Notes: a model not told the origin generated them from the letters alone. A stretch of 10,552 bases of DNA from Thermoplasmatota archaeon (GCA_030609445.1 JAUWCF010000014.1:1-10552); one strand, 5' to 3'. Positions 1 through 6,917 are shown, counted from the first letter of the stretch. Numbers and translations are program-made.

Positions 1-32
1 TCTATTGTGGAAAATATAACGAGGCGCAAAAT

Positions 33-401
33 ATGAAAACAAAAAATAAACTATTGAGCGTTATGCTCATAATGCTGATGACTACACTAAATCTTCCTAT
101 TTGTAGCGCTTTAGAACAAATAGATAATCTCGAAATTACAGTTCAATCTGGCCCGCCATATACAGTAACTATACGAAAATTTGTTGGTGGTTCTATCACT
201 AATCTTTCATTTGGATACAAAAGCATGTCCTTTGATGCAGTCAAAGTATGTATAATATCTAGAACGATGTTCCGTGGATTTGAAAAAGAATGGTATACTA
301 ATGGTAAATCTATCTATATCAAACAAACCAATTTTAGAGGGATTATGACTGATTCATTTCTCTTTGGAATATCGATATACACATATTCCATCCACTGTTG
401 A
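33..401 (+). CDS. small secreted protein of unknown function
   Basis: A 122-residue protein. Residues 1-26 form a signal peptide: basic start (MKTKNK), hydrophobic core (LLSVMLIMLMTTLNL) and a small-residue cleavage region near CSA. The rest is rich in beta-prone and aromatic residues (YTVTI, YTNGKSIYI, FLFGISIYTYSI), which suggests a small beta-sheet domain acting outside the cell or on its surface. No enzyme motif is visible. The start is supported by GAGG at 21-24, 8 nt before the ATG. The gene converges on pheT with a 70-bp gap whose plus strand ends in T-rich sequence. The final segment (YTNGKSIYIKQ...GIMTDSFLFGI) resembles a pattern I associate with other small archaeal exported proteins, but I cannot name a family. 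It may be truncated by the stop at 399-401: the other two frames stay open for about 5 to 27 codons beyond it but show nothing convincing. Confidence 0.65.
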   Translation: MKTKNKLLSVMLIMLMTTLNLPICSALEQIDNLEITVQSGPPYTVTIRKFVGGSITNLSFGYKSMSFDAVKVCIISRTMFRGFEKEWYTNGKSIYIKQTNFRGIMTDSFLFGISIYTYSIHC

Positions 402-471
402 CGATGCCCGTATATAAACATCTCTTATCTTTTTATCTTCCACATTATTTTAAAACGTTCTTTTCGATTTT

Positions 472-2106
472 TCAGTAAAGGTAATCTGCCTGTATTTCAA
501 AAGCTATAATCGGATGTTCTAGTTCAAATACCTGAATTGTTCTTGGATGTAGCTCACCAAAAAAACCGATCTCCTGATTATCTTTGACAATAGAAGCACA
601 TCTTCCCTCAATAAACGCTGCATGATTGTTTTCTTTTATTGAATAGGTACATCTTATATCTCTTAGCACAGCGTCAACAATTGATTTACTTTCAGTAAAG
701 TTTGCCTTTGCATCAATTTTGAGTCCTGCGAGATTACGATGGTTCTTAGCACGTTCATCAACTATAGTTCCTAGTTCAAATATCTGCTGAGGCAACGGAT
801 GATGTCTATTCTCATTTAGTATCTTAAGAAGTGATGGCAACAGGCCAGTACGTAGCCCCGCATATTCTTCACCTATGGGGTTTTCTATCTCAACCATAGT
901 TCCAATTTTAAGTCCCATATTGGTAAATTCATCGTTTTCGTTAGAAATAGTAAAGGTCGTAACCTCGTTGAATCCTAGTCCAATCATTATGCTTCGTAAA
1001 CTCTCCAGTAAGTCATGATGGGGCAGGTTTTTTCCAAATGTTAACGCATGAGGGAAATCTGTTTCAAAGACATCAAAGCCATATCCAATTGCGACATCCT
1101 CGACAAGATCAATTTCATGGAGAATATCTGATCTCCAAGCGGGTATCTCAACAGTAAGTTTACCACCGTCGGTTATAGAAGAGTTATATCCCATTTTCCC
1201 CAGACAGTTTATAATTTCTTTTTCTTTAAAGTTCGTCCCTAAAATCCTGTTGACATAATCAACTGATAAATCCCTTTTAGTAGGATTCAGATCAGGGGAA
1301 AGATAGATTTTGTTTTCATCGTTAACAATGGTGCTATAGATTTGGCATCCTCTCTCAGCAAGAGCAGTTGATACTATGTTTAATGCATAGTTGATTGCTT
1401 TTCTATCAGTACCTGTAACATCAATAAATATCTCTTTAGTATACGGCGTTACCTCAGTAAGACTACCGTTGATAATTGGAGGAAACGAAAGAACATTGTT
1501 GTTGGCATCGACAATAAGTGGATATTTGTCAAATCCTTCAAGAACATGAGCGTAATCCATTCCTTTTTCATGTTTTTTTAGAATTTCCCGAAGCGTCATC
1601 GAATCGTCCTTTGCAAGTGGAATAAACTGCACGGAATCTGGATCAACAGCTTTATACGTAAAAGGAGGAGCCACAGGTTCGAAATTATGAACGCCAATAG
1701 CTACCTTTTTTCTGTTCCTTCCAAGCCCAAAATGAAGTTTTTCCTGGAGACCCATTAGTGATGCGATAAGCTCATCGGTCATCGTCACATTTTTTATTAG
1801 CGCAGTTGTCACAAAAGGCCGTACCTTTTTAACAGAGGAATCTACATTCAATGAAATATCTGATTTTAAAACGCTGTATTTCTTTATTCCTGTTTCAAAT
1901 CCAAAAAAAGCTCGAGAGGCACGTGCAACACCTTCAACAGACGTCAGGTCAGGTCGATTTGGGAAAAATTCTATACTAAGCTCATCTCCTTCGATCTTAT
2001 CGAAATCACCGCCGATCATTGGTAGTTTCTCTATAAGTTTATCCTTTGGAATCTGATATCCAAGAAGATCAAGGAATTCGTTATAATCAAATGTTACAAC
2101 AGGCAT
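472..2106 (-). CDS. pheT: phenylalanyl-tRNA synthetase beta subunit (archaeal type)
   Basis: Beta subunit of the cytoplasmic alpha2-beta2 phenylalanine-tRNA ligase, which charges tRNA-Phe with ATP-activated phenylalanine; the beta chain carries the editing site and structural domains. It has 544 residues, the usual archaeal/eukaryotic length. The bacterial N-terminal tRNA-binding OB domain and C-terminal anticodon-binding domain are both absent. Visible in order: a B1-like start with [14 protein letters not shown] (46-59); the B3/B4 editing region (about 84-265) with [15 protein letters not shown] (127-141) and [14 protein letters not shown] (207-220); a B5 domain (about 276-345) ending [20 protein letters not shown] (321-340); and a catalytic-like fold (about 350-544) with [19 protein letters not shown] (409-427), QIFELGTI and [11 protein letters not shown] (514-524). 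The ATG start gives the typical [11 protein letters not shown] opening. No Shine-Dalgarno is present and a TATA box lies 25-31 bp upstream, so the mRNA is probably leaderless. pheS is not in the window. Confidence 0.97.
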   Translation of the reverse strand: MPVVTFDYNEFLDLLGYQIPKDKLIEKLPMIGGDFDKIEGDELSIEFFPNRPDLTSVEGVARASRAFFGFETGIKKYSVLKSDISLNVDSSVKKVRPFVTTALIKNVTMTDELIASLMGLQEKLHFGLGRNRKKVAIGVHNFEPVAPPFTYKAVDPDSVQFIPLAKDDSMTLREILKKHEKGMDYAHVLEGFDKYPLIVDANNNVLSFPPIINGSLTEVTPYTKEIFIDVTGTDRKAINYALNIVSTALAERGCQIYSTIVNDENKIYLSPDLNPTKRDLSVDYVNRILGTNFKEKEIINCLGKMGYNSSITDGGKLTVEIPAWRSDILHEIDLVEDVAIGYGFDVFETDFPHALTFGKNLPHHDLLESLRSIMIGLGFNEVTTFTISNENDEFTNMGLKIGTMVEIENPIGEEYAGLRTGLLPSLLKILNENRHHPLPQQIFELGTIVDERAKNHRNLAGLKIDAKANFTESKSIVDAVLRDIRCTYSIKENNHAAFIEGRCASIVKDNQEIGFFGELHPRTIQVFELEHPIIAFEIQADYLY

Positions 2107-2130
2107 ATAGAGAGGTGAATATATTTTTGG

Positions 2131-2137
2131 TATATTT
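2131..2137 (-). promoter_or_regulatory. TATA box for pheT
   Basis: The minus strand reads AAATATA here, centred about 28 bp upstream of the pheT ATG. At the usual archaeal spacing transcription would start at or a few bases before the ATG, which fits the absence of a ribosome-binding site. The other minus-strand AT-rich block (AAATATATT, near 2120-2126) is too close to the start codon to serve. Confidence 0.5.
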
Positions 2138-2208
2138 GATTTTGGTGAACAAAAAGAGAAATACTATTTATGACAAACTCTCATTCAAAATCTCATACTA
2201 AATAAAGC

Positions 2209-2217
2209 TTTAATATA
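2209..2217 (+). promoter_or_regulatory. TATA box for the DUF373 gene
   Basis: TTTAATATA preceded by AAAGC (possible BRE), centred about 33 bp before the ATG at 2246. This predicts a leader of under 10 nt. No Shine-Dalgarno lies between it and the start codon. Confidence 0.5.
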
Positions 2218-2245
2218 CAATACCTGTTTTCACTTTTAGAAAGTA

Positions 2246-3382
2246 ATGGCAAAAACTTTGATATTAAACATTGACCGTGATGACGATTTTGGGAGAAAAG
2301 CAAAGGTAAAAAGCCCCATTATCGGTGTTGAAAATAATTTAGATGCTGCCATTAAACTGGGACGTGCAGATCCTGAGGATTCAGATCTGAACGCTATTTT
2401 TCTTGCCATCTCAACGTATGATAAGTTAAAAAAAGAAGGAAAAGACGTAGAAGTAGCAACACTCTGTGGAGACATACATGTTGGTATAAAGTCAGATCAA
2501 ATACTATCTGAGCAATTAGAAATTGTAATAAGAGAGACAAATGCGACAGAAGCGATTGTGCTTTCCGATGGTGCAGAAGATGAATACATCCTTCCTGTGA
2601 TACAATCCAGGATAAGGATAAGCTCTGTGCAACGAGTAAGTATCAAACAAAGTAAACAAATTGAAGATGCCTATTATCGTATTATAAAATTACTTGATGA
2701 TGATAAAGTCAAAAAACAATTTTTACTTCCCATGGCTCTCATTCTTCTTGTGTGGGCAATATTTGCTATATTGGATTTGGCTGCTAGTGGATTTGGTGCT
2801 ATCATTTTTACTCTCGGCGTATATCTTCTCGTACGTGTATTCAACTGGGAGAAAAGCATATCCATTATTTGGAATGAGATGAAATCAGGTCTTCTTACCG
2901 GCAAGCTTTCGTTTTACACTTACATTATCTCCCTTGTTATCATAGCAGTCAGTCTTTTCTACGCCTACAACAACACTAATTTCAATACAGAGTTACTTTG
3001 GGTGATTCCTATTTTGCAATTTCTTAATAGCATAACATGGGGAATTGTAGGAGCAGGACTTCTTGCCTCATTTGGACGAGTAACAGATATGTATGTCAGA
3101 GAAAAAAAGGTAAACTGGTCATACTGGATTGTTCCTTTCTCGTTGTTTGCATTTGGATTTATCGCATCAGCAATCTTTGAATCATTATATTATTCAATCA
3201 TCAATGATTTTTCCATTGAACCGTTTCTCACACCACATTTCATTGGATACATTTCGGTAGGAATCATCATAGCATTTATTGGAGCAGTCACGTATCATTA
3301 CATAAGAGAACTATATACTTTAGAAAGACATGAGAACGCTATCGAGGAACAGACCGCGAAACTTTTAGAAAACGCCGAATAA
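2246..3382 (+). CDS. DUF373 family membrane protein
   Basis: A 378-residue archaeal membrane protein matching the DUF373 family in architecture. The N-terminal soluble domain (about 1-150) opens MAKTLILNIDRDDDFG and carries family-like segments: SPIIGVENNLDAAIKLG (23-39), ADPEDSDLNAI (41-51), VATLCGDIHVG (70-80) and AIVLSDGAEDEYILPVIQSR (103-122). These alternate beta strands with acidic turns, as in a Rossmann-like or nucleotide/metal-binding fold. About six transmembrane helices follow (roughly 159-178, 182-199, 222-241, 250-275, 293-316, 333-352), then a charged tail. Biochemical function is unknown for the family; the conserved acidic residues hint at metal or phosphate-ligand binding, which is inference. 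It is divergent from pheT, and the M50 protease gene follows 78 bp downstream with its own TATA-like element, so the two are separate or weakly coupled units. Confidence 0.9.
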   Translation: MAKTLILNIDRDDDFGRKAKVKSPIIGVENNLDAAIKLGRADPEDSDLNAIFLAISTYDKLKKEGKDVEVATLCGDIHVGIKSDQILSEQLEIVIRETNATEAIVLSDGAEDEYILPVIQSRIRISSVQRVSIKQSKQIEDAYYRIIKLLDDDKVKKQFLLPMALILLVWAIFAILDLAASGFGAIIFTLGVYLLVRVFNWEKSISIIWNEMKSGLLTGKLSFYTYIISLVIIAVSLFYAYNNTNFNTELLWVIPILQFLNSITWGIVGAGLLASFGRVTDMYVREKKVNWSYWIVPFSLFAFGFIASAIFESLYYSIINDFSIEPFLTPHFIGYISVGIIIAFIGAVTYHYIRELYTLERHENAIEEQTAKLLENAE

Positions 3383-3425
3383 AACAAGAGCATCCCGTTA
3401 AAAACAAAGATGCAATTTGGTTACC

Positions 3426-3434
3426 TTTAATAAA
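3426..3434 (+). promoter_or_regulatory. TATA box for the M50 protease, deciding its start
   Basis: TTTAATAAA preceded by TTACC. It lies only 6 nt before the first in-frame ATG (3440), so transcription would begin after that codon. It is about 31 bp (centre to start) before the second ATG at 3461, the same geometry as the DUF373 gene. This favours 3461 as the translation start. Confidence 0.45.
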
Positions 3435-3460
3435 CAGTTATGTATTCCCATCAGCGGAAT

Positions 3461-4855
3461 ATGTCACTCATTGAAGGTTTATTGATTTTTTTTGCTATAG
3501 TAGCAATATATGCTTTTTCAACCTTTGTTTTACATAAAAAAGGCGTTCTTAAAAAATACAATATTTCCTTTTGGGGTCCTGCTTTTATGTGGCGGACAAG
3601 TAAAGGAAAAAAATTCCTTAAAAAGGTTGCAAAAAAAGAAAGATTCTGGAAGGCATTTGGAAGCTCAGGGATTGTTCTTTGTTTTGTCATGATGATTTTA
3701 ATGACGATGATGCTTATCTGGCAAGCATGGCTTGTTTTTGGATTTACTCCTGAACAAAAAGAAGCAATGCCTGGTCCAGAGATTGCACTAGTACTTCCTG
3801 GGATCAACCCAATACTTCCTCTTGAATTCGTTGGATATATAGTCCTTGCTCTTGTTGTTGCTATGGTTGTTCATGAATTTTCCCATGGCATCCTTACAAT
3901 TGCAAGTAAACTTAAAGTAAAATCACTTGGAATTCTATATCTTATTGTACCCATTGGGGCATTTTGTGAACCTGATGAAGAAGAATTAAAAAAGGCAAAG
4001 ACAAAATCGCGGATGAGGGTATATGCTGCAGGACCGACTTCAAATTTTGTTGTTGTCTTACTGAGCATTCTCGTTTTTTCTTTTGTTTTTATGTCTGCAG
4101 TTCAACCTGCAGCAGATGGCACAATCGTTTTCTCTGTCGATGCAGAATCTCCAGCAGAAGACATAGGATTCAAACCAGGATTTGTAATTACATATTTGAA
4201 CAGTACACCAGTCTCTAACGATATTGAATTTTTTTCTGCTTTAAACGCTACACAAGCCAACCAGACCATAAATATAACTTATATGCAGGGAGAGAAAACG
4301 TATAACAAACCAATTAATCTTAAAGATAAATATTATGAATATTCAATACGAGATACTGTTTATGAAAACGATGAATCCTACAAAGGTAAAGGTTATCTCG
4401 GAGTTTCATCCATTCTTAAAAAGTCAATGTTTGAAAAACAAGTTTCAATTTTGAAAAATCCATTTAATAACTTTCCAGAAAGTTTATTGAATTTTTACAT
4501 ACTCCCATTATTAGGCTACTTTGCAGGTTATAACCCAATTGTTGCACCATTTACCGATTCGTATATAATAACAGGTCCTCTAAGCATTATTCCTACGAAT
4601 GTCTTTTGGATTATTATCAACGCATTATATTGGATTTTCTGGCTTAATCTGGCTGTTGCCTTGTTTAATGTTCTGCCTATGATTCCACTTGATGGAGGAT
4701 TCTTATTTAATGATGCACTACACTCGCTTGTAAAACGGGTTAAAAAAGGAATCTCAGAACAACAACGAGAAAAAATAGTGAAAAACATTTCTCTAATACT
4801 TTCATTGTCAGTTCTACTTCTGATTATATTTCCCTGGCTAATAAAATATATATAA
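3461..4855 (+). CDS. membrane-embedded M50 zinc metalloprotease (site-2 protease/RseP type) with PDZ-like domain
   Basis: A polytopic intramembrane zinc protease that would cut transmembrane helices of membrane-anchored substrates. With the start at 3461 it has 464 residues (471 from the upstream ATG at 3440). Visible in order: an N-terminal helix (MSLIEGLLIFFAIVAIYAF); a basic amphipathic stretch; a second helix; the zinc site HEFSHG (H138, E139, H142) within a hydrophobic segment; GPTSNF (191-196), typical of the family after the active-site helix; a PDZ-like domain (about 219-283) with SPAEDIGFKPGFVITYLNSTPV; and the third zinc ligand region FNVLPMIPLDGG (402-413, ligand D411). The catalytic set is complete, so it should be active. 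The start choice rests on TATA position. It ends 4 bp before the convergent rpl10e. The substrate is unknown; regulated release of a transcription factor or signal-peptide clearance are both possible. Confidence 0.92.
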   Translation: MSLIEGLLIFFAIVAIYAFSTFVLHKKGVLKKYNISFWGPAFMWRTSKGKKFLKKVAKKERFWKAFGSSGIVLCFVMMILMTMMLIWQAWLVFGFTPEQKEAMPGPEIALVLPGINPILPLEFVGYIVLALVVAMVVHEFSHGILTIASKLKVKSLGILYLIVPIGAFCEPDEEELKKAKTKSRMRVYAAGPTSNFVVVLLSILVFSFVFMSAVQPAADGTIVFSVDAESPAEDIGFKPGFVITYLNSTPVSNDIEFFSALNATQANQTINITYMQGEKTYNKPINLKDKYYEYSIRDTVYENDESYKGKGYLGVSSILKKSMFEKQVSILKNPFNNFPESLLNFYILPLLGYFAGYNPIVAPFTDSYIITGPLSIIPTNVFWIIINALYWIFWLNLAVALFNVLPMIPLDGGFLFNDALHSLVKRVKKGISEQQREKIVKNISLILSLSVLLLIIFPWLIKYI

Positions 4856-4859
4856 AAAA
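4854..4859 (-). terminator. possible oligo-T termination site of rpl10e
   Basis: On the minus strand six T residues follow one base after the rpl10e stop codon, continuing into TATATATATTTTATT. Archaeal RNA polymerase often terminates at such tracts without a hairpin. It overlaps the last bases of the convergent protease gene, whose own termination signal must lie inside rpl10e; none is obvious. Confidence 0.3.
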
Positions 4860-5378
4860 TTATTGTACTAACTCAGCACCTTTCTCTATCTTTATGTTGC
4901 AAGGTGTTGAGAGTTTCATACCTGCTTTTCGTAATGCTGCTTTTGCATCTCTGAAGAATTGTTTATGTGTATCAACGGTCATAACGATTTGTTTTGGTTT
5001 TAATCGTGCACAGGTACTCACGTTTTTTCCATATGAGGATCGCATTCCTTGAGAAACTCTATCCGCTCCAGCTCCTGTTGCTTGTTTGTTTTCACGGAGG
5101 ATAACATGAGGAAATACTCGTATGACAAGTCGGTAGTTTGTCGTTCCAGCGGTTTTTTCCATTGCTCTGTTTGCAGAGATACGAGCTGCTTCAAGTGAGT
5201 TATGTCGCAGTTGACATTTTTCATTTGCAAGAAGTGATACTTGAATAGGAAACTTTCCTGTTCTGTTACCCATATCAAATTGTGCAATACGTGAGGCAGG
5301 TATTCCACCCATGTATTTTTTTCTTGTTGTCGCTTGACCTCTGATGTATCGATACATACTTCCTGGTTTTCGTGCCAT
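4860..5378 (-). CDS. rpl10e: 50S ribosomal protein L10e (uL16 family)
   Basis: Large-subunit ribosomal protein of the L10e/L16 family, which sits near the peptidyl-transferase centre and the tRNA acceptor arms. It has 172 residues, normal for archaeal L10e. Recognisable blocks are MARKPGSMYRYIRGQATTRK at the start, GGIPASRIAQFDMGN (24-38), LRHNSLEAARISANRAMEK (57-75), RVFPHVILRENKQATGAGADR (87-107), GMRSSYGKNVSTCARLKPKQ (111-130) and a C-terminal helix HKQFFRDAKAALRKAGMKL. The rRNA-binding basic and glycine-rich loop is intact. AGGTGA (plus 5383-5388) lies 4 nt before the ATG and is an excellent match to the 16S 3' end. A TATA box lies about 50 bp upstream. It appears to be transcribed alone. 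Confidence 0.97.
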   Translation of the reverse strand: MARKPGSMYRYIRGQATTRKKYMGGIPASRIAQFDMGNRTGKFPIQVSLLANEKCQLRHNSLEAARISANRAMEKTAGTTNYRLVIRVFPHVILRENKQATGAGADRVSQGMRSSYGKNVSTCARLKPKQIVMTVDTHKQFFRDAKAALRKAGMKLSTPCNIKIEKGAELVQ

Positions 5379-5425
5379 TCTTTCACCTAGAGCTACTCTT
5401 GATAGAAAGACCGAAAGGAATATGG

Positions 5426-5434
5426 TATTTATAA
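5426..5434 (-). promoter_or_regulatory. TATA box for rpl10e
   Basis: The minus strand reads TTATAAATA, centred about 52 bp upstream of the rpl10e ATG. Predicted initiation near 5405 leaves a leader of about 27 nt containing the AGGTGA ribosome-binding site, consistent with SD-led translation. Confidence 0.55.
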
Positions 5435-5487
5435 CTCTTTTTACTGAAAAAAACTATGATCTGGAGTTAAAACATATCTATAAAAAC

Positions 5488-5697
5488 CTATTTTTTCATA
5501 ACTGTAGTCAACACGGAGCAAAACATCTGCCTATATGATTGTCTGTTATCATCCCCGCATATCGTATAGTAATATCGCCAGTCTCTACCTTTTTCGTTCC
5601 ATTCTTTTTTCATAGCAGGATAAATGTAGAATAATAAAAGTAGAAATATAGCTAGAGAAAATAATCCTGCTAACATTTCAACTATAAACAATGACAT
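5488..5697 (-). CDS. small single-pass membrane protein, unknown function
   Basis: A 69-residue ORF. Residues 1-28 (MSLFIVEMLAGLFSLAIFLL onward) form one strong transmembrane helix. A charged, aromatic segment follows (MKKEWNEKGRDWRYYY), then a tail with two cysteines and GDDNRQSYRQMF. No family is recognised. Support for coding: on the minus strand AAGGAGAG (plus 5701-5708) immediately precedes the ATG, and ATTTAAAAA (plus 5721-5729) is a possible TATA box about 28 bp upstream. The two signals are somewhat in conflict, because a TSS at TATA+25 would fall inside the SD. The layout (helix then basic residues) predicts a short external N-terminus and cytoplasmic tail. It lies upstream of rpl10e on the same strand with 109 bp between, but rpl10e has its own promoter. 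Confidence 0.55.
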   Translation of the reverse strand: MSLFIVEMLAGLFSLAIFLLLLFYIYPAMKKEWNEKGRDWRYYYTICGDDNRQSYRQMFCSVLTTVMKK

Positions 5698-5777
5698 GTT
5701 CTCTCCTTATACCACCAGTTTTTTTAAATCCCAAATCCTCTTTTTCTCACATCATTTGTTTCTTTAAAAAGATATGT

Positions 5778-5906
5778 ACTCTATTTTTTGTTCCTGAAGA
5801 AGCAATGATTTGGGGGCAGTGGGGAAAAGAATTTTTTTGGAGGAGAAAAAATGAAGATAAACTTTTGGAAAGAATGAACTCTCCCCACCACACAAAAATA
5901 TAGAGT
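5778..5906. repeat. 129-bp element bounded by a near-perfect inverted repeat
   Basis: The left arm at 5778-5791 (ACTCTATTTTTTGT) is the reverse complement of the right arm at 5892-5906 (ACAAAAATATAGAGT) apart from one extra base. Inside is a second, shorter inverted pair: GTGGGGA at 5819-5825 and TCCCCAC at 5882-5888. The pairs are nested, so a transcript of either strand could fold into a long stem with an internal domain. TCTTTAAAAAGATA at 5761-5774 could act as a plus-strand TATA just outside the element. It could be a structured RNA, a miniature inverted-repeat element or back-to-back T-rich terminators. I cannot separate these from sequence alone. Confidence 0.4.
5805..5903 (+). CDS. possible 32-residue tryptophan-rich microprotein (weak)
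   Basis: Within the inverted-repeat element an ATG at 5805 opens a 32-codon frame beginning MIWGQWGKEFFWRRKNEDKL, a tryptophan-rich amphipathic start followed by a charged region. It lies about 37 bp after a possible TATA box (5761-5774) but has only a poor ribosome-binding site. A better SD (GGAGGAG at 5839-5845) sits further in, before an 8-codon frame starting at 5851. No homology is recognised. It may well be non-coding. Confidence 0.15.
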   Translation: MIWGQWGKEFFWRRKNEDKLLERMNSPHHTKI

Positions 5907-5981
5907 CAAATAGTTTTATTGTTTATGGTACAAGTTTTTTATTAATATTGAATTTTCACATGTCATTCAGAAATTTTCGTT

Positions 5982-6173
5982 TTACCTCTCTACTTTCCAG
6001 ATTTGTGGTCTCCATCGAGTTGATAGTATTGTTGCAACCACAGCGATAAATAGTACGGATCCAAATCCTAAAAGGGCTTCAGTTCTCCAAGAAGTAGTAC
6101 TTTCCCACCAGATTCCAATAATCAGAAATCCAACTCCTCCGATAATACTCATCATCTTCTCTCGTTTGTTCAA
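5982..6173 (-). CDS. small two-helix membrane protein, unknown function, TTG start
   Basis: A 63-residue protein with two predicted transmembrane helices: about 9-24 (SIIGGVGFLIIGIWW) and about 34-50 (LLGFGSVLFIAVVATIL). They are joined by a short polar loop (ESTTSWRTEA), with basic residues at both ends (NKREK and RWRPQIWKVER). Positive ends suggest both termini are cytoplasmic. The start is TTG at 6171-6173, chosen because GGAGG lies 9 nt upstream and a TATA-like CTTTTTAAA about 50 bp upstream. The ATG codons at residues 7-8 would leave the SD too far away. No family is recognised. It points away from csl4, sharing a 174-bp divergent region. Confidence 0.55.
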   Translation of the reverse strand: MNKREKMMSIIGGVGFLIIGIWWESTTSWRTEALLGFGSVLFIAVVATILSTRWRPQIWKVER

Positions 6174-6182
6174 TGTAATGTT

Positions 6183-6187
6183 CCTCC
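6183..6187 (-). promoter_or_regulatory. ribosome-binding site that fixes the TTG start of the 5982-6173 gene
   Basis: The minus strand reads GGAGGAAC followed by ATTACA and then TTG. GGAGG is 9 nt from the TTG codon, ideal for archaeal SD-led initiation. An out-of-frame ATG at 6188-6190 overlaps the same region but has no SD of its own. Confidence 0.55.
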
Positions 6188-6218
6188 ATGGAAAATTCAG
6201 CGCCGTAGCAACTCTTTG

Positions 6219-6227
6219 TTTAAAAAG
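6219..6227 (-). promoter_or_regulatory. TATA box for the 5982-6173 gene
   Basis: The minus strand reads CTTTTTAAA, about 50 bp upstream of the TTG start. Predicted initiation near 6197 leaves a leader of roughly 24 nt that includes the GGAGG site. Confidence 0.4.
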
Positions 6228-6292
6228 ACATATGGTTTTATTTTTGTAGAGTTACAAACAACGTTTTTCGTCGTTTTTTATCGACCATAACC

Positions 6293-6299
6293 TTTAAAA
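6293..6299 (+). promoter_or_regulatory. TATA box for the csl4-rpoL-truD operon
   Basis: TTTAAAA preceded by ACC, centred about 52 bp before the csl4 ATG. It predicts a leader of about 25 nt containing a modest purine stretch (AGTAGGGA) before the start codon. Confidence 0.45.
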
Positions 6300-6347
6300 C
6301 ATAGATTAGATTGCCTATTTTGAAACGATAAGAAGTAGGGAACAACA

Positions 6348-6917
6348 ATGAAAGATAAAATAGTGATGCCTGGAGATCAATTGTCAACTTCCGAAGAATT
6401 GTTACCAGGTGAAGGAACATTTGAAGAAGATGGCATTATCCGAGCAGCAAGAGCTGGAAAATATGTTGTTGATGAAAAATATAGAAAAGCAAAAGTAAAA
6501 CCAGTAACAAGCATCCCAGTCGTCTTGAAAAAAGGCGATATTGTCATTGCACAAGTAGCTATGGTAAAATTATCAATGGTAATTGCAAACGTTATTCATG
6601 TGATAGGAAAAAACAGATCAGTTTCTGGCGATACTAATGGGACAATTCATGTGAAAGAAATTGCAAATGGATATGTTAAAGATGCTGCATCAGAATATAA
6701 AGCAGGAGATTTCATCCGTGCAAAGGTCATACAAGTAAAACCAAGTATCCAGCTAGCAACAAAAGATAGAGATCTTGGTGCGATTAAAGCATTATGTGTA
6801 AAATGCAGACATTCCTTAATTAAGAAGGGGGATGTGCTTGAATGTGAACATTGTGGTAATAAAGAAAGAAGAAGAACCGCAATGGATTATGGTGCTCTTG
6901 ATTTAGAAAAACTATAA
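6348..6917 (+). CDS. csl4: exosome complex RNA-binding cap subunit Csl4
   Basis: Cap subunit of the archaeal RNA exosome, which sits on the Rrp41-Rrp42 hexameric ring and helps feed RNA into it for 3'-5' degradation or tailing, recruiting DnaG. It has 189 residues, the usual archaeal size. Three domains are visible. The N-terminal domain (about 5-58) has VMPGDQLSTSEELLPGEGTF, a family signature, and a glycine turn near AARAGKY. The S1 RNA-binding domain (about 62-140) starts KKGDIVIAQV and includes NGTIHVKEI and YKAGDFIRAKVIQV. The C-terminal zinc ribbon has cysteines C150, C153, C166 and C169 in CxxC...CxxC form. First gene of an operon with rpoL (12-nt gap) and truD. rrp4, rrp41 and rrp42 are not in the window. 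Confidence 0.95.
   Translation: MKDKIVMPGDQLSTSEELLPGEGTFEEDGIIRAARAGKYVVDEKYRKAKVKPVTSIPVVLKKGDIVIAQVAMVKLSMVIANVIHVIGKNRSVSGDTNGTIHVKEIANGYVKDAASEYKAGDFIRAKVIQVKPSIQLATKDRDLGAIKALCVKCRHSLIKKGDVLECEHCGNKERRRTAMDYGALDLEKL

Noticed and set aside
2236..2475. 79-codon minus-strand frame over the start of the DUF373 gene
   Set aside because: Antisense to a well-supported gene; serine-rich composition typical of a reverse-complement shadow, and it would lie in the shared promoter region.
3390..3413. GCATC...GATGC hairpin after the DUF373 gene considered as a terminator
   Set aside because: Only 5 bp with a 14-nt loop and no following T-tract.
3451..3807. 118-codon minus-strand frame within the M50 protease gene
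   Set aside because: Antisense shadow of a coding region with a complete protease motif set; no promoter or SD on that strand.
5018..5386. 122-codon open frame on the minus strand overlapping rpl10e
   Set aside because: It overlaps the unmistakable L10e protein in another frame and has no family-like sequence.
6238..6420. 60-codon minus-strand frame across the csl4 promoter and start
   Set aside because: Overlaps csl4 codons and its promoter and has no SD. The 5982-6173 gene on the same strand has much better signals.
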